Shown here piece after piece: positions 1-7,649 of a stretch of 64,000 nucleotides of DNA. Position 1 is the first letter of the stretch. Each line of letters opens with the position of its first letter. Location: the NCBI RefSeq assembly GCF_002289575.1, contig NZ_NTGA01000019.1:1-64000 (forward strand). The letters are read 5' to 3'. The DNA is from Dietzia natronolimnaea. Lineage in GTDB: Bacteria; Actinomycetota; Actinomycetes; Mycobacteriales; Mycobacteriaceae. A program made the translations under genes and the position numbers. The notes below the pieces were generated by a model. The model was not told the DNA's origin and ran no database searches. It saw only the letters and a program-made list of their open reading frames with translations.

Positions 1-273
1 CGACAACGCGATGGCCGAGGCGTTCAACTCGCTGTTCAAAGCCGAGCTCGTCCGCAACCGCCACAAGGGGCCATGGCGAGACATCGACGACCTCGAGATC
101 GCCGTCGCCGAGTACATCGACTGGTTCAACCACCGCCGGATCCATGGCGAGATCGGCTACGTCCCACCCGCCGAATACGAGGCCCGACTCACCGCGGCCG
201 AACCTCAACCACAGACCATCGAAGACCTCATCGACGCCAGATAACCACCCTCTACAAAACCCGGGGCTTGACA
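1..273 (+). mobile_element. right end of an IS3-family insertion sequence
   Basis: The element enters from outside the window. It carries the C-terminal part of a DDE transposase and ends at about 273, where ...GGGGCTTGACA gives way to sequence coding for a cytochrome P450 (first recognisable codon at 274). IS3 elements usually end in CA, which fits 272-273. The left end lies outside the window, so terminal repeats and target duplication cannot be checked. The boundary is inferred from where P450 homology begins. Confidence 0.7.
2..244 (+). CDS. IS3-family transposase OrfB, C-terminal fragment (start outside window)
   Basis: Only the last 80 residues are present. They contain the typical end of an IS3-family integrase core: DNAMAEAFNSLFKAEL followed by the YIDWFNHRRIHGEIGYVPPAEYEA-type block (WFNHRRIHG with the proline-rich PPAEYE tail), which sits around the last catalytic Glu of the DDE triad. 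The protein catalyses cut-and-paste or circle-mediated transposition. The reading frame is open up to the left window edge, so the 5' part is cut by the window and not necessarily broken. It ends with TAA at 242-244, about 30 bases before the element boundary. Confidence 0.85.
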   Translation, partial: DNAMAEAFNSLFKAELVRNRHKGPWRDIDDLEIAVAEYIDWFNHRRIHGEIGYVPPAEYEARLTAAEPQPQTIEDLIDAR

Positions 274-1414
274 GACAAGGCTTTTGCCAACGGCCCCGGC
301 TGGGGTTACCTGGTGGGCCCGTTCTTCGACCGCAGACTCATGCTGCTCGACTTCGCCGAGCACCACCACTTCCGGCACATCATGCAGGAGGCGTTCACCC
401 GCCCGCGGTTGGAGGGTTATGCCCGCAGGCTGGCCCCGCTGGTCGAGCGTGGCATCTCGGATTGGACCCCCGATGGCGCGTTCGAGATCTATCCCGCGCT
501 CAAGTCACACACCCTCGATCTGGCCACCGAGGTGTTCATGGGCGGCGCCGAGTACGCCGAACCCGGGGAGATCGAGCGGGTCAACACCGCGTTCGTGGAC
601 TGTGTGCAGGCCGCCAACGGGTACATCCGCTCGACCGCGCCACTGCCGTTCACCAAGTGGGGTAGCGCCACCCGCGGCCGACGCCTGTTGGAGGAGTTCC
701 TCCGGCGCCACCTGCCCGCCCGCCGCGCGAACCCCGGCGAGGACCTGTTCTCGGCCCTGTGTCAGGTGGCCGACGCCTCCGGCGGGATCAACGACGACGA
801 CATCATCAACCAGATGATTCCTGCTGATGGCCGCGCACGACACCACCACCAGCACCGTCACCTCGATGGTCTACGAACTCGGCCGTGACCGTGAATGGCA
901 GGAGCGCTGCCGACGGCAGTGTCTGGAACTGGGCCCCTCGCCGACCCTCGCCGAGTTGGAAGGCCTCACCGACCTGGACCTGGTGATGAAGGAGACGCTG
1001 CGGCTGCACCCGCCGGTACCGGTGCTGGCCCGCAGGGCGGTCAAGGACACCGAGGTGCTGGGCGTGATGATCCCCAAGGGTCGGCTCGTCTCCGTGATGC
1101 CGCTGCTGTCGCATCACATGCCCGAGTACTGGACCGACCCGGAACTCTTCGACCCCGAGCGTTTCACCGAGGGCAGGCGCGAGGACAAGTCCCACCGCTA
1201 CGCCTGGGAGCCCTTCGGCGGCGGGGTGCACAAGTGCCTCGGCATGATCTTCGCCAACCTGGAGTCCAAGCTCGTACTCAGCGCGCTGCTCCGGCACTTC
1301 GAGTGGTCCGTTCCGCTGGACTACGTCCCACCCATGAAGAACGACTCACTGCCGTTCCCCGGGGACGGGCTCCCGGTGTCCCTGCGACCGCTCACGCCGG
1401 CCCGCACCGGCTGA
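274..1414 (+). pseudogene. cytochrome P450, 5'-truncated by an IS3 element and frameshifted
   Basis: Cytochrome P450 monooxygenase remnant. The first part is read in frame 1 (274 to about 817), beginning DKAFANGPGWGYLVGPFF, which is typical of the B-helix region, so roughly the first 70-90 residues are missing. The reading frame then switches at about 815-828, where the expected ...MIFLLMAAHDTTTS reads MI-PADG: the bases are what a 2-base deletion would leave. The second part (827-1414) has the I-helix AAHDTTTST, the ExxR motif (KETLR, Glu codon 992-994) and the haem-binding loop FGGGVHKCLG with the Cys ligand (1214-1243). The closest family from memory is the mycobacterial CYP136-like group; this is uncertain. 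Two independent lesions make it non-functional. Confidence 0.88.
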
Positions 1415-1473
1415 GCTGACCCGGCCGACTCGCCCCGGACGCCGGCGCCGCTCCCGCACGCGACCCCCCTGAT

Positions 1474-1537
1474 CCAACGAGAAGAGCGTTCCGCGCACCT
1501 GCCTCGGGCGATGTGCGCGGAACGCTCTTCTCGTTGG
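1474..1537. repeat. long perfect hairpin, copy 1 of a dispersed family (probable bidirectional terminator)
   Basis: Two 25-base arms (1474-1498 and 1513-1537) are exact reverse complements around a 14-base loop. The core is AGAGCGTTCCGCGCAC. It lies between the convergent ends of the P450 remnant and the acyl-CoA synthetase. Near-identical elements occur at 43122-43190 and 46542-46606. Read on the minus strand, this copy's loop (ATCGCCCGAGGCAG) matches the loops of the other two. Confidence 0.85.
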
Positions 1538-1574
1538 ACGTGCGGGGACCGGGTGACGATCCGCCGGGCAGAGG

Positions 1575-3209
1575 CTACTTCTCCAGGGCGTTGACCACCG
1601 TGAGCTCACCCTCGGAGTGCGAGACGCGGATGCGCTTCTTGTCGAGCTTGCCGACGGAGGTCTTGGGGATCTCGTCGACGAAGGCGAACTTCTCGGGCAC
1701 CTGCCACTTGGCCATCCTGCTCTCGAGGTGCGCGCGCAGGTCCTCGACGGCGGGATCGGCCACGCCCTCCTTGACCACGATCGTGGCCAGCGGACGCTCG
1801 TCCCACTTGGGGTCGGGGATGCCGATCACGGCCGCCTCGGCCACATCCGGGTGCTCGAGGAGGTAGTTCTCGACCTCCACGGAGGAGATCCACTCACCAC
1901 CGGACTTGATGATGTCCTTGGCGCGGTCGGTGAGCTGCAGGAACGCCTCGGGGCGGACATAGCCGACGTCGCCGGTGCGCAGCCAGCCGTCGTCGAACTG
2001 GTCCGACTCCTCCACCTTGTAGTAGCTGCCCGTGATCCAGGGGCCACGCACCTGGAGCTCACCGACGGACTCGCCGTCCCAGGGCAGTTCCTGTCCGGCG
2101 TCGTCGACGATCCGGGCCTTGACCCCCGCGATGAACCGACCCTGCGTAGTGCGCAGGTCGAACTGCTTGTCCTCCGGCAGGTCCGCCTTCGGCCGCGACA
2201 GCGTGCCGATGGGCGAGGTCTCCGTCATACCCCACGCGTGGACGATGTCGATCCCGTAGTTCTCCTTGAACTTGCGGATCAGCGCGGGCGGGCAGGAGCT
2301 GCCGCCCACGACCACGGCACGGAAGCTCGACATGTCGATGGGGTGGTCGACGCTGTACGCGTCCACAGCCTGCCAGATCGTGGGGACGGCGGCGGCCAGG
2401 GTCGGCCGCTCGGAGGCGATCATCGCGGCCAGCGGCTCGGGCTGCAGGAAGCGCTCGGGCATGAGCAGCGACGCCCCCACCAGGAACGCCGCGTACGGCA
2501 GGCCCCAGGACATCGCGTGGAACATGGGGACGATCGCCAGCACGTTGTCGTCGAGCGAGATGTCCATGCCGTCGGACATGCACACCTGCATCGAGTGCAG
2601 GTAGATCGACCGGTGCGAGTAGACGACGCCCTTGGGGTCTCCCGTCGTGCCCGAGGTGTAACACATCGCCGCGCCGGAGTTCTCGTCGATCTCGGGCCAC
2701 TCGAACTCGGTGGGCTGGGCCGCCAGAAGCGCCTCGTAGTCGTGAACCTGCACGCCCTCCGGGGCCTCGAGGTTCGCCGCACCGCCGCCGGTGACGATCA
2801 CGTGCTCGACGGTCGAGAACCGCGGCAGCAGGGGCTGCAGGAGCGGGATCAGGCTCGGGTCGACGATCACGACCTTGTCCTCGGCGTGGTTGGCCACGAA
2901 CTCGAGCTGGTCCGGGAACAGCCGGATGTTCAGGGGGTGGAGCACCGCGCCCATCGACGGGATGGCCAGGTAGGCCTCCATGTGCTCCGAGTTGTTCCAC
3001 TGAAACGTCGCGACGCGCTGGTCTGCGTCGATCCCGAGCGAACGCAACCCGTGGGCGAGCTGGGCCGCCCGCTTCCCGAGTTCGCCGAACGTGACTTTCC
3101 GCGGGCCCTGATCGGTCCAGGTGGTGACGACCGCGTCCGAGTGGACGGTCGCGCCGAACGTCAGGATGGTACTGATGTTCAGCTGTTCCGGCTGCATGGT
3201 GCTGCGCAT
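1575..3209 (-). CDS. AMP-binding acyl-CoA synthetase (FadD/AlkK type)
   Basis: Activates a fatty (probably medium- or long-chain) acid to its CoA thioester through an acyl-adenylate. The 544-residue length is normal. Visible motifs are the phosphate-binding loop YTSGTTGDPKGVV (around residue 190), GWLRTGDVGY with the ribose-binding Asp, the hinge DRAKDIIKSGGEWISS, and the catalytic Lys region KTSVGKLDKK near the C-terminus. The start at 3209 is favoured by GAGGAG (3218-3223) eight bases upstream; an internal ATG four codons later is possible. It lies directly downstream of the CMD-like gene on the same strand, so the two probably share a transcript. Substrate specificity cannot be read from sequence alone. 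Confidence 0.9.
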   Translation of the reverse strand: MRSTMQPEQLNISTILTFGATVHSDAVVTTWTDQGPRKVTFGELGKRAAQLAHGLRSLGIDADQRVATFQWNNSEHMEAYLAIPSMGAVLHPLNIRLFPDQLEFVANHAEDKVVIVDPSLIPLLQPLLPRFSTVEHVIVTGGGAANLEAPEGVQVHDYEALLAAQPTEFEWPEIDENSGAAMCYTSGTTGDPKGVVYSHRSIYLHSMQVCMSDGMDISLDDNVLAIVPMFHAMSWGLPYAAFLVGASLLMPERFLQPEPLAAMIASERPTLAAAVPTIWQAVDAYSVDHPIDMSSFRAVVVGGSSCPPALIRKFKENYGIDIVHAWGMTETSPIGTLSRPKADLPEDKQFDLRTTQGRFIAGVKARIVDDAGQELPWDGESVGELQVRGPWITGSYYKVEESDQFDDGWLRTGDVGYVRPEAFLQLTDRAKDIIKSGGEWISSVEVENYLLEHPDVAEAAVIGIPDPKWDERPLATIVVKEGVADPAVEDLRAHLESRMAKWQVPEKFAFVDEIPKTSVGKLDKKRIRVSHSEGELTVVNALEK

Positions 3210-3261
3210 GCGAGGGGCTCCTCACTCAGGGGGGTGTCGGGGGTCACTTCTGGACACCAGC

Positions 3262-3674
3262 CTACCTGTCCAGGGCGTCGAAGACCTCCTGGACCGTCTT
3301 CATGGCCTTGAGGGCCGCTGGCGCCCCGCAGTACCCGAGGCGTGGATCACGGCTTCGGTGATCTCCTCGCGGGTGAGGCCGTTGGTCAGGCCGCCGCGCA
3401 CGTGACCGGCCAACTCGGGGTTCGCCCGCAACGCCACGAGCATGCCGATGTTCAACAGGCTGCGGTCGCGGCGCCCGAGCCCCGGGCGGTCCCAGATATT
3501 TCCCCACACGTTCTCGGTGACCACGTACTGGAGGGCCTCGGAGGCGGTCCCCTCGGCCCGGCCCATCGCGCGGTCCACGAAGGCGTCGCCCATCACCCCG
3601 CGCCGGGTCGCGAAACCCCGCGACCGAAGATCCGCGGCCGAAGGCCCCTCGCCTGAACCGTTCGTCGTCGTCAT
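3262..3674 (-). pseudogene. carboxymuconolactone decarboxylase-like (AhpD-fold) protein, frameshifted
   Basis: The family contains 4-carboxymuconolactone decarboxylase and AhpD-like proteins of about 130 residues. The N-terminal part starts at ATG 3674, preceded by AGGAGGGA, and reads through GLGRRDRSLLNIGMLVAL and TREEITEAVIHAS. The expected continuation GYCGAPAALKAMKTVQEVFDALDR is present but in another frame (ending 3262). The sequence TCGGGTACTGCGGG near 3338-3343 lacks one base for the frames to join. The conserved YCGAPAA block is thus lost from the main frame. Either the gene is inactivated or this is a one-base sequencing error; both sides are otherwise undecayed, so an error or a very recent mutation is likely. 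Confidence 0.8.
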
Positions 3675-3769
3675 CTCGTGGTCCCTCCTGTCAGTGCGTG
3701 CGGGCCCGTCGGTGTGTCCGGGCGCGGTCACGGCCCATCCTGCCCTCGACCCCGGGGTCGGCTACTCTC

Positions 3770-3900
3770 GGAGGGTCCGGCTCCCCCGCCGGACACCCGT
3801 GGTACCCGGCGGAAGTCGGTGTGAATCCGACGCTGTCGCGCAACTGTGATCCCGCCCCGAGCGGGCGAGCCAGGTCGGCCGGTACCGCGGCGCCGTACGA
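3770..3900 (+). promoter_or_regulatory. cobalamin (B12) riboswitch
   Basis: The AdoCbl-sensing aptamer core is clear: GGAAGTCGGTGTGAATCC (3811-3828), the CGCAACTGT element (3838-3846), a CCCGC/GCGGG hairpin (3851-3865) and GAGCCAGGTC (3867-3876). A closing helix pairs GGTACCCGGC (3801-3810) with GCCGGTACC (3878-3886). A GTCCGGC/GCCGGAC hairpin precedes it. It sits about 100 bases before the BtuF-like start and should repress the transporter genes when cobalamin is plentiful. The expression platform (3900-3985) shows no obvious T-run terminator, so control may act on translation of the first gene. Confidence 0.93.
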
Positions 3901-3987
3901 ACTGACCTCGCACGAAGGACGGTTGCGTGCCGCGGCGTCCGCGTCGCTGCCGAGCTGCTTTCGTCCTGGCGATCCCCGGAGGATGTC

Positions 3988-4926
3988 ATGCACCAGTCTC
4001 GAGCCCGGACCACGCCCCGATCCCGCTCCCTGTTCGCCGCCGTCCTCACCTCCGTCGCCCTGGTCGCCTCGGCCTGCTCCGGCGCCGACGAGCAGGGGGC
4101 CGACCAGACCGACGGCACCGGCGCCGCCGCCGGTGAGCCGCAGGCGATCATCTCGCTCAGCCCCACCACCACCGAGATGCTGTACGCCGTGGGTGCCGGC
4201 GACAGGGTGGTCGCGGTGGACGAGCGCTCCGACTTCCCCGCCGACGCCCCGGTCACCGACCTGTCGGGCTACACCCCGAACCTCGAGGCGATCCTCGGGT
4301 ACCAGCCGGACCTGGTCGTGGCCACGGACGACACCGGCGACATCGTGTCCGGCCTCGAGCGGTCCGGGGTCGAGGTCCTGCTGCTCCCCGCCGCCCGGAC
4401 CCTGGACGACACGTACACCCAGATCGAACAGGTCGGCGCGGCCACCGGGACGGTCGGCGAGGCCGCCGAGCTGGTCTCGAGGATGCAGGGCGAGATCGAC
4501 GAGATCGTGGCCTCGGTCCCGGAGCGCGAGACCCCGCTGACCTACTTCCACGAACTCGACGACACCTACTACACCGTCACCGACGACTCGTACATCGGAG
4601 AGGTGTACTCCCTACTGGGGCTGACCTCGATCGCGACCGGGGACGACGCCTACCCGCAGCTGTCCGAGGAGCTGATCCTCGAGGCCGACCCGGACCTGGT
4701 GATGCTCGCCGACGGGCAGTGCTGCGGGATCACGCCGGAGGTCGTGGCCGAGCGCCCCGGGTGGGGCGAGCTCGGCGCGGTGAGGCAGGACCGCGTCTTC
4801 GTGGTCGACGAGGACCTGGCCAGCCGGTGGGGCCCGCGCGTGGTGGACTTCATGCGCGGGGTGGCCGGGATCATCTCCACACTCCCTGTGAACGAACCAC
4901 AGCCCGAGAGTGAACCTGCCTCGTGA
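3988..4926 (+). CDS. btuF: cobalamin ABC transporter substrate-binding lipoprotein (BtuF-like)
   Basis: Captures a corrinoid outside the membrane and delivers it to the permease. It has a lipoprotein signal peptide with lipobox VASAC (Cys30) after an Arg-rich N-terminus. The mature part has the class III (PeriBP) pattern, with ISLSPTTTEMLYAVGAGDRV near the start and GYTPNLEAILGYQPDLVVA in the first lobe. Its length of 312 residues is usual. The ATG at 3988 follows GGAGGA (3978-3983). It is the first gene after the B12 riboswitch, and its TGA overlaps the GTG of the permease gene by four bases. The family also includes haem and siderophore binders, so the cobalamin assignment rests mainly on the riboswitch. 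Confidence 0.88.
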   Translation: MHQSRARTTPRSRSLFAAVLTSVALVASACSGADEQGADQTDGTGAAAGEPQAIISLSPTTTEMLYAVGAGDRVVAVDERSDFPADAPVTDLSGYTPNLEAILGYQPDLVVATDDTGDIVSGLERSGVEVLLLPAARTLDDTYTQIEQVGAATGTVGEAAELVSRMQGEIDEIVASVPERETPLTYFHELDDTYYTVTDDSYIGEVYSLLGLTSIATGDDAYPQLSEELILEADPDLVMLADGQCCGITPEVVAERPGWGELGAVRQDRVFVVDEDLASRWGPRVVDFMRGVAGIISTLPVNEPQPESEPAS

Positions 4927-5951
4927 CCCGAGCGTCGCCCCGCCACGCCCTGGTGTTGGGTGGAGCGACACTGCTCTTCCTCCTGGCACTGTTGGCGGGC
5001 ACGCTCGTCGGTCCCGCCGGGCTCACACCGCGGGGGGTCCTGCTCGAGTTGGTCGGGCAGCTGCCGTTCGTGCACGTCGACTCGGGGTTCTCGCCACGCC
5101 AGCAGGTGATCCTGTGGGAGATCCGGATCCCGCGGGTCGTGCTCGGCGGGATCGTCGGCGCGATGCTGGCGCTCGCCGGTGCCACCTACCAGGGCGTGTT
5201 CCGAAACCCGCTCGCCGACCCCTATCTCCTCGGTGTGTCCAGCGGCGCCGGGCTGGGCGCGACACTGGCGATAGTCGTGGGCGGGGCCATGGGTTCGGCG
5301 GTGGTGCCCCCCGCGGCGTTCGTCGGCGGCATGATCGCGGTGATGGCCACCTACACCCTCGGCCGCAGTATCGGTGGCGGGCGGACAGAGGTCGTGATCA
5401 TCCTCGCCGGAGTCGCCGTCGCCGCGTTCGCGAGCGCCATCCAGACCTTCTTCATGCAGCGCAACGACGAGACCCTGAGGCAGGTGTACTCGTGGATGCT
5501 CGGCCGGCTCACGACCAGCGGCTGGTCCGAGGTGCGGACCGTGCTGCCGTACGTCCTGGTCTCGGTCGCGGTGATCGCCCTGTTCCGGCGCACCCTCGAC
5601 GTGATGGCGGTGGGTGACGTCGAAGCCTCCACCCTCGGCATCGCCCCGGCCCGGGTGCGGTTGGTGCTGATCAGCGTAGCCACGCTGGGGACCGCCGCGG
5701 TCGTGTCCGTGAGCGGCCTGATCGGGTTCGTCGGCATCGTGATCCCGCACGCCGTCCGGATGGTGATCGGCCCGGGCCACCGGTTACTCCTACCGCTGTC
5801 CCTGCTGGTGGGGGCGAGTTTCCTCGTCCTGGCCGACATCGTGGCCCGCACCGCGATGAGCCCGGCCGAGCTGCCGATCGGGGTCGTGACCGCCGCGATC
5901 GGTGCCCCGTTCTTCCTGTTCGTCCTGAGCCGGAGCCGGGGACTCATATGA
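4923..5951 (+). CDS. btuC: cobalamin ABC transporter permease (BtuC/FecCD family)
   Basis: Polytopic membrane subunit of a type II ABC importer, 342 residues, probably ten membrane helices. Family signatures are RIPRVVLGGIVGAMLALAGA and TYQGVFRNPLADPYLLGVSSG near the N-terminus, and GLIGFVGIVIPHAVRMVIGPGH in the second half, which contains the ATPase-coupling region. The start is GTG at 4923 inside the GTGA overlap with the upstream stop, and the stop overlaps the ATPase start as ATGA (5948-5951). The gene is therefore translationally coupled on both sides. A cobalamin rather than iron substrate is inferred from the riboswitch. Confidence 0.9.
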   Translation: MTRASPRHALVLGGATLLFLLALLAGTLVGPAGLTPRGVLLELVGQLPFVHVDSGFSPRQQVILWEIRIPRVVLGGIVGAMLALAGATYQGVFRNPLADPYLLGVSSGAGLGATLAIVVGGAMGSAVVPPAAFVGGMIAVMATYTLGRSIGGGRTEVVIILAGVAVAAFASAIQTFFMQRNDETLRQVYSWMLGRLTTSGWSEVRTVLPYVLVSVAVIALFRRTLDVMAVGDVEASTLGIAPARVRLVLISVATLGTAAVVSVSGLIGFVGIVIPHAVRMVIGPGHRLLLPLSLLVGASFLVLADIVARTAMSPAELPIGVVTAAIGAPFFLFVLSRSRGLI

Positions 5952-6754
5952 CCTCCACCCCGGATGCTCGCGCGGCCCTGTCCTGCCGTGGTCTCCACGT
6001 GGCCCGTGACGCCGTGCCCGTCCTGCACGGGATCGACCTGGCCGTGCCGACCGGGTCCTGGATCTCTCTGGTCGGGCCGAACGGCTCGGGCAAGACCACG
6101 CTGCTCTACGCCCTGGCCGGGCTCATCCCGTCCCGCGGGGAGGTGGAGGTCATGGGCCTGGCGCCGCGACGGGCCGGACGCCGGCGGGTGGCCCGGATGG
6201 TGGCGCTGATGCCGCAGCGCCCGGTCGTGCCCGAGGGCGTGAGCGCGCGAGAGCTGATCCGGCTGGGCCGCACACCCCACATCCCCCGGTTCGGCACCGA
6301 GTCGCCCCACGACCACGAAGTCGTCGAGAGCGTGATCGACCGACTCGCGCTGCACGACCTGGCCCCGCGCATCGCCACCACGCTGTCCGGGGGCGAGCTC
6401 CAGCGGGTGGTCCTGGGACGGGCCCTGGCCCAGGAGCCCCGCGTGTTGTTGTTGGACGAGCCCACGAGCGCCCTCGACATCGGGCACCAGCAGCAGGTCC
6501 TCGACCTGGTCGACTCGATGCGGCGGGAGAGCGGCCTCACCGTGGTGGCCGCCATGCACGACCTCACCTCCGCTGCGCACTACGGCGAACGCGTGGTCCT
6601 GCTGGACGAGGGCCGCATCGTCGCCGACGGCACCGGAGAGGACGTGCTGACGGTGGAACGGGTGGCCGAGGTGTACGACGCCCGCGTCGAGGTCCTCGAC
6701 CGCCCCGACGGTCGCGCCGTCCTGCCGCTCCGCGAGCCGGGAGCTCGGGCGTGA
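5948..6754 (+). CDS. btuD: cobalamin ABC transporter ATP-binding protein (BtuD/FecE type)
   Basis: Cytoplasmic ATPase that powers the BtuC-like permease. All nucleotide-binding motifs are present: Walker A GPNGSGKTTLL (about residues 38-48), signature LSGGELQRV, Walker B VLLLDEPTSALD and the switch His in MHDLTSA. Its length of 268 residues is typical. It begins with ATG 5948 overlapping the permease stop. It completes the riboswitch-controlled BtuFCD set, and the MBL hydrolase begins 19 bases after its stop. Confidence 0.9.
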   Translation: MTSTPDARAALSCRGLHVARDAVPVLHGIDLAVPTGSWISLVGPNGSGKTTLLYALAGLIPSRGEVEVMGLAPRRAGRRRVARMVALMPQRPVVPEGVSARELIRLGRTPHIPRFGTESPHDHEVVESVIDRLALHDLAPRIATTLSGGELQRVVLGRALAQEPRVLLLDEPTSALDIGHQQQVLDLVDSMRRESGLTVVAAMHDLTSAAHYGERVVLLDEGRIVADGTGEDVLTVERVAEVYDARVEVLDRPDGRAVLPLREPGARA

Positions 6755-6773
6755 TGCCGGGGGCGGGGACCTG

Positions 6774-7649
6774 ATGGAGATCGTGCTGCTGGGCACGGGT
6801 GCCGCCGACGGGTGGCCCAATCCGTTCTGCCGCTGCGGCACCTGCCTCGACGCCCTGCGGCGCGGGGAGGTGCGCGGCCAGACCGCCGCGCTGGTCGACG
6901 ACGAGCTGCTGATCGACTGCGGGCCCGAGGTGCCGGGTGCCGCGTCGCGTCTCGGCCGGACGCTCGCGGGGGTCGGGCATCTGCTTCTCACCCACGCCCA
7001 TTCCGACCACCTCGGCCCCCAGGCACTGCTCTCCCGCTCCTGGGTCGCCGGGACCGGCGAGCTCGAGGTGATCGGCCCCTCCGCCGCGCTCGAGGTGTGC
7101 CGGCCGTGGGTCGGCCCCGGCGACCCCGTGCGGTTCGTTCCGGTCGTGGCCGGGGACCGGATCCGCGTCGGCGGGTACGACGTGCGGGTCCTGCCCGCCC
7201 GACACCGCGTGTTCGAAGACGGCGACGCGGTGCTCTACGACGTGACCGGCCCCGACGGCGCACGTGTCCTGTGGGCCACCGACACCGGCCCGTGGCCCAC
7301 CGGGTGGTTCGCGGCCGTCCGGGGGGCGGGATACGACGCGGTGTTCCTCGAGGAGACCCTGGGCGACCGCGAGGAGATCTCGGACGCCCATCTCGGGCTG
7401 GAGCGGTTCGGCGCGATGGTGCGGTCGCTGCGGTCCGTCGGGGCCGTCGACGACCGCACCGACGTCGTGGCCGTGCACCTCGGCCACCACAACCCGCCGC
7501 TCGATCAACTGGTCCCGCGGCTGCGCGAGCACGGGGCCAGGCCGGGAAAGGACGGCAAGGTGGTCTGGTGTGGCCCCGCCGGCCCGCCGTACCCCGCTCC
7601 CGTACGGGGTGGAGCGGGCCGGGGGCAGACCCGAGAGCAGGACAGCTAG
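6774..7649 (+). CDS. MBL-fold metallo-hydrolase linked to cobalamin genes
   Basis: Metallo-beta-lactamase fold protein of 291 residues. It carries the metal-binding motif THAHSDHLGP, a downstream metal Asp in ATDTGPWP and a late His in AVHLGHHN. Near the N-terminus CRCGTC resembles the extra Zn-binding cysteines of the PhnP/PqqB-like branch. It is the last gene of the cobalamin transporter operon. From memory, related MBL domains are fused to the N-terminus of CobU in some Streptomyces, which would fit a role in corrinoid salvage; this is inference. The TAG stop (7647-7649) is part of the CTAG target of the adjoining insertion sequence, so the coding region survived the insertion. Confidence 0.82.
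   Translation: MEIVLLGTGAADGWPNPFCRCGTCLDALRRGEVRGQTAALVDDELLIDCGPEVPGAASRLGRTLAGVGHLLLTHAHSDHLGPQALLSRSWVAGTGELEVIGPSAALEVCRPWVGPGDPVRFVPVVAGDRIRVGGYDVRVLPARHRVFEDGDAVLYDVTGPDGARVLWATDTGPWPTGWFAAVRGAGYDAVFLEETLGDREEISDAHLGLERFGAMVRSLRSVGAVDDRTDVVAVHLGHHNPPLDQLVPRLREHGARPGKDGKVVWCGPAGPPYPAPVRGGAGRGQTREQDS

Noticed and set aside
1617-3311. Open frame of more than 560 codons antisense to the acyl-CoA synthetase
   Set aside because: It is a shadow of codon bias in GC-rich DNA. The minus-strand frame has all adenylation motifs; the antisense translation has low-complexity Arg/Gly/Asp composition and no ribosome site.
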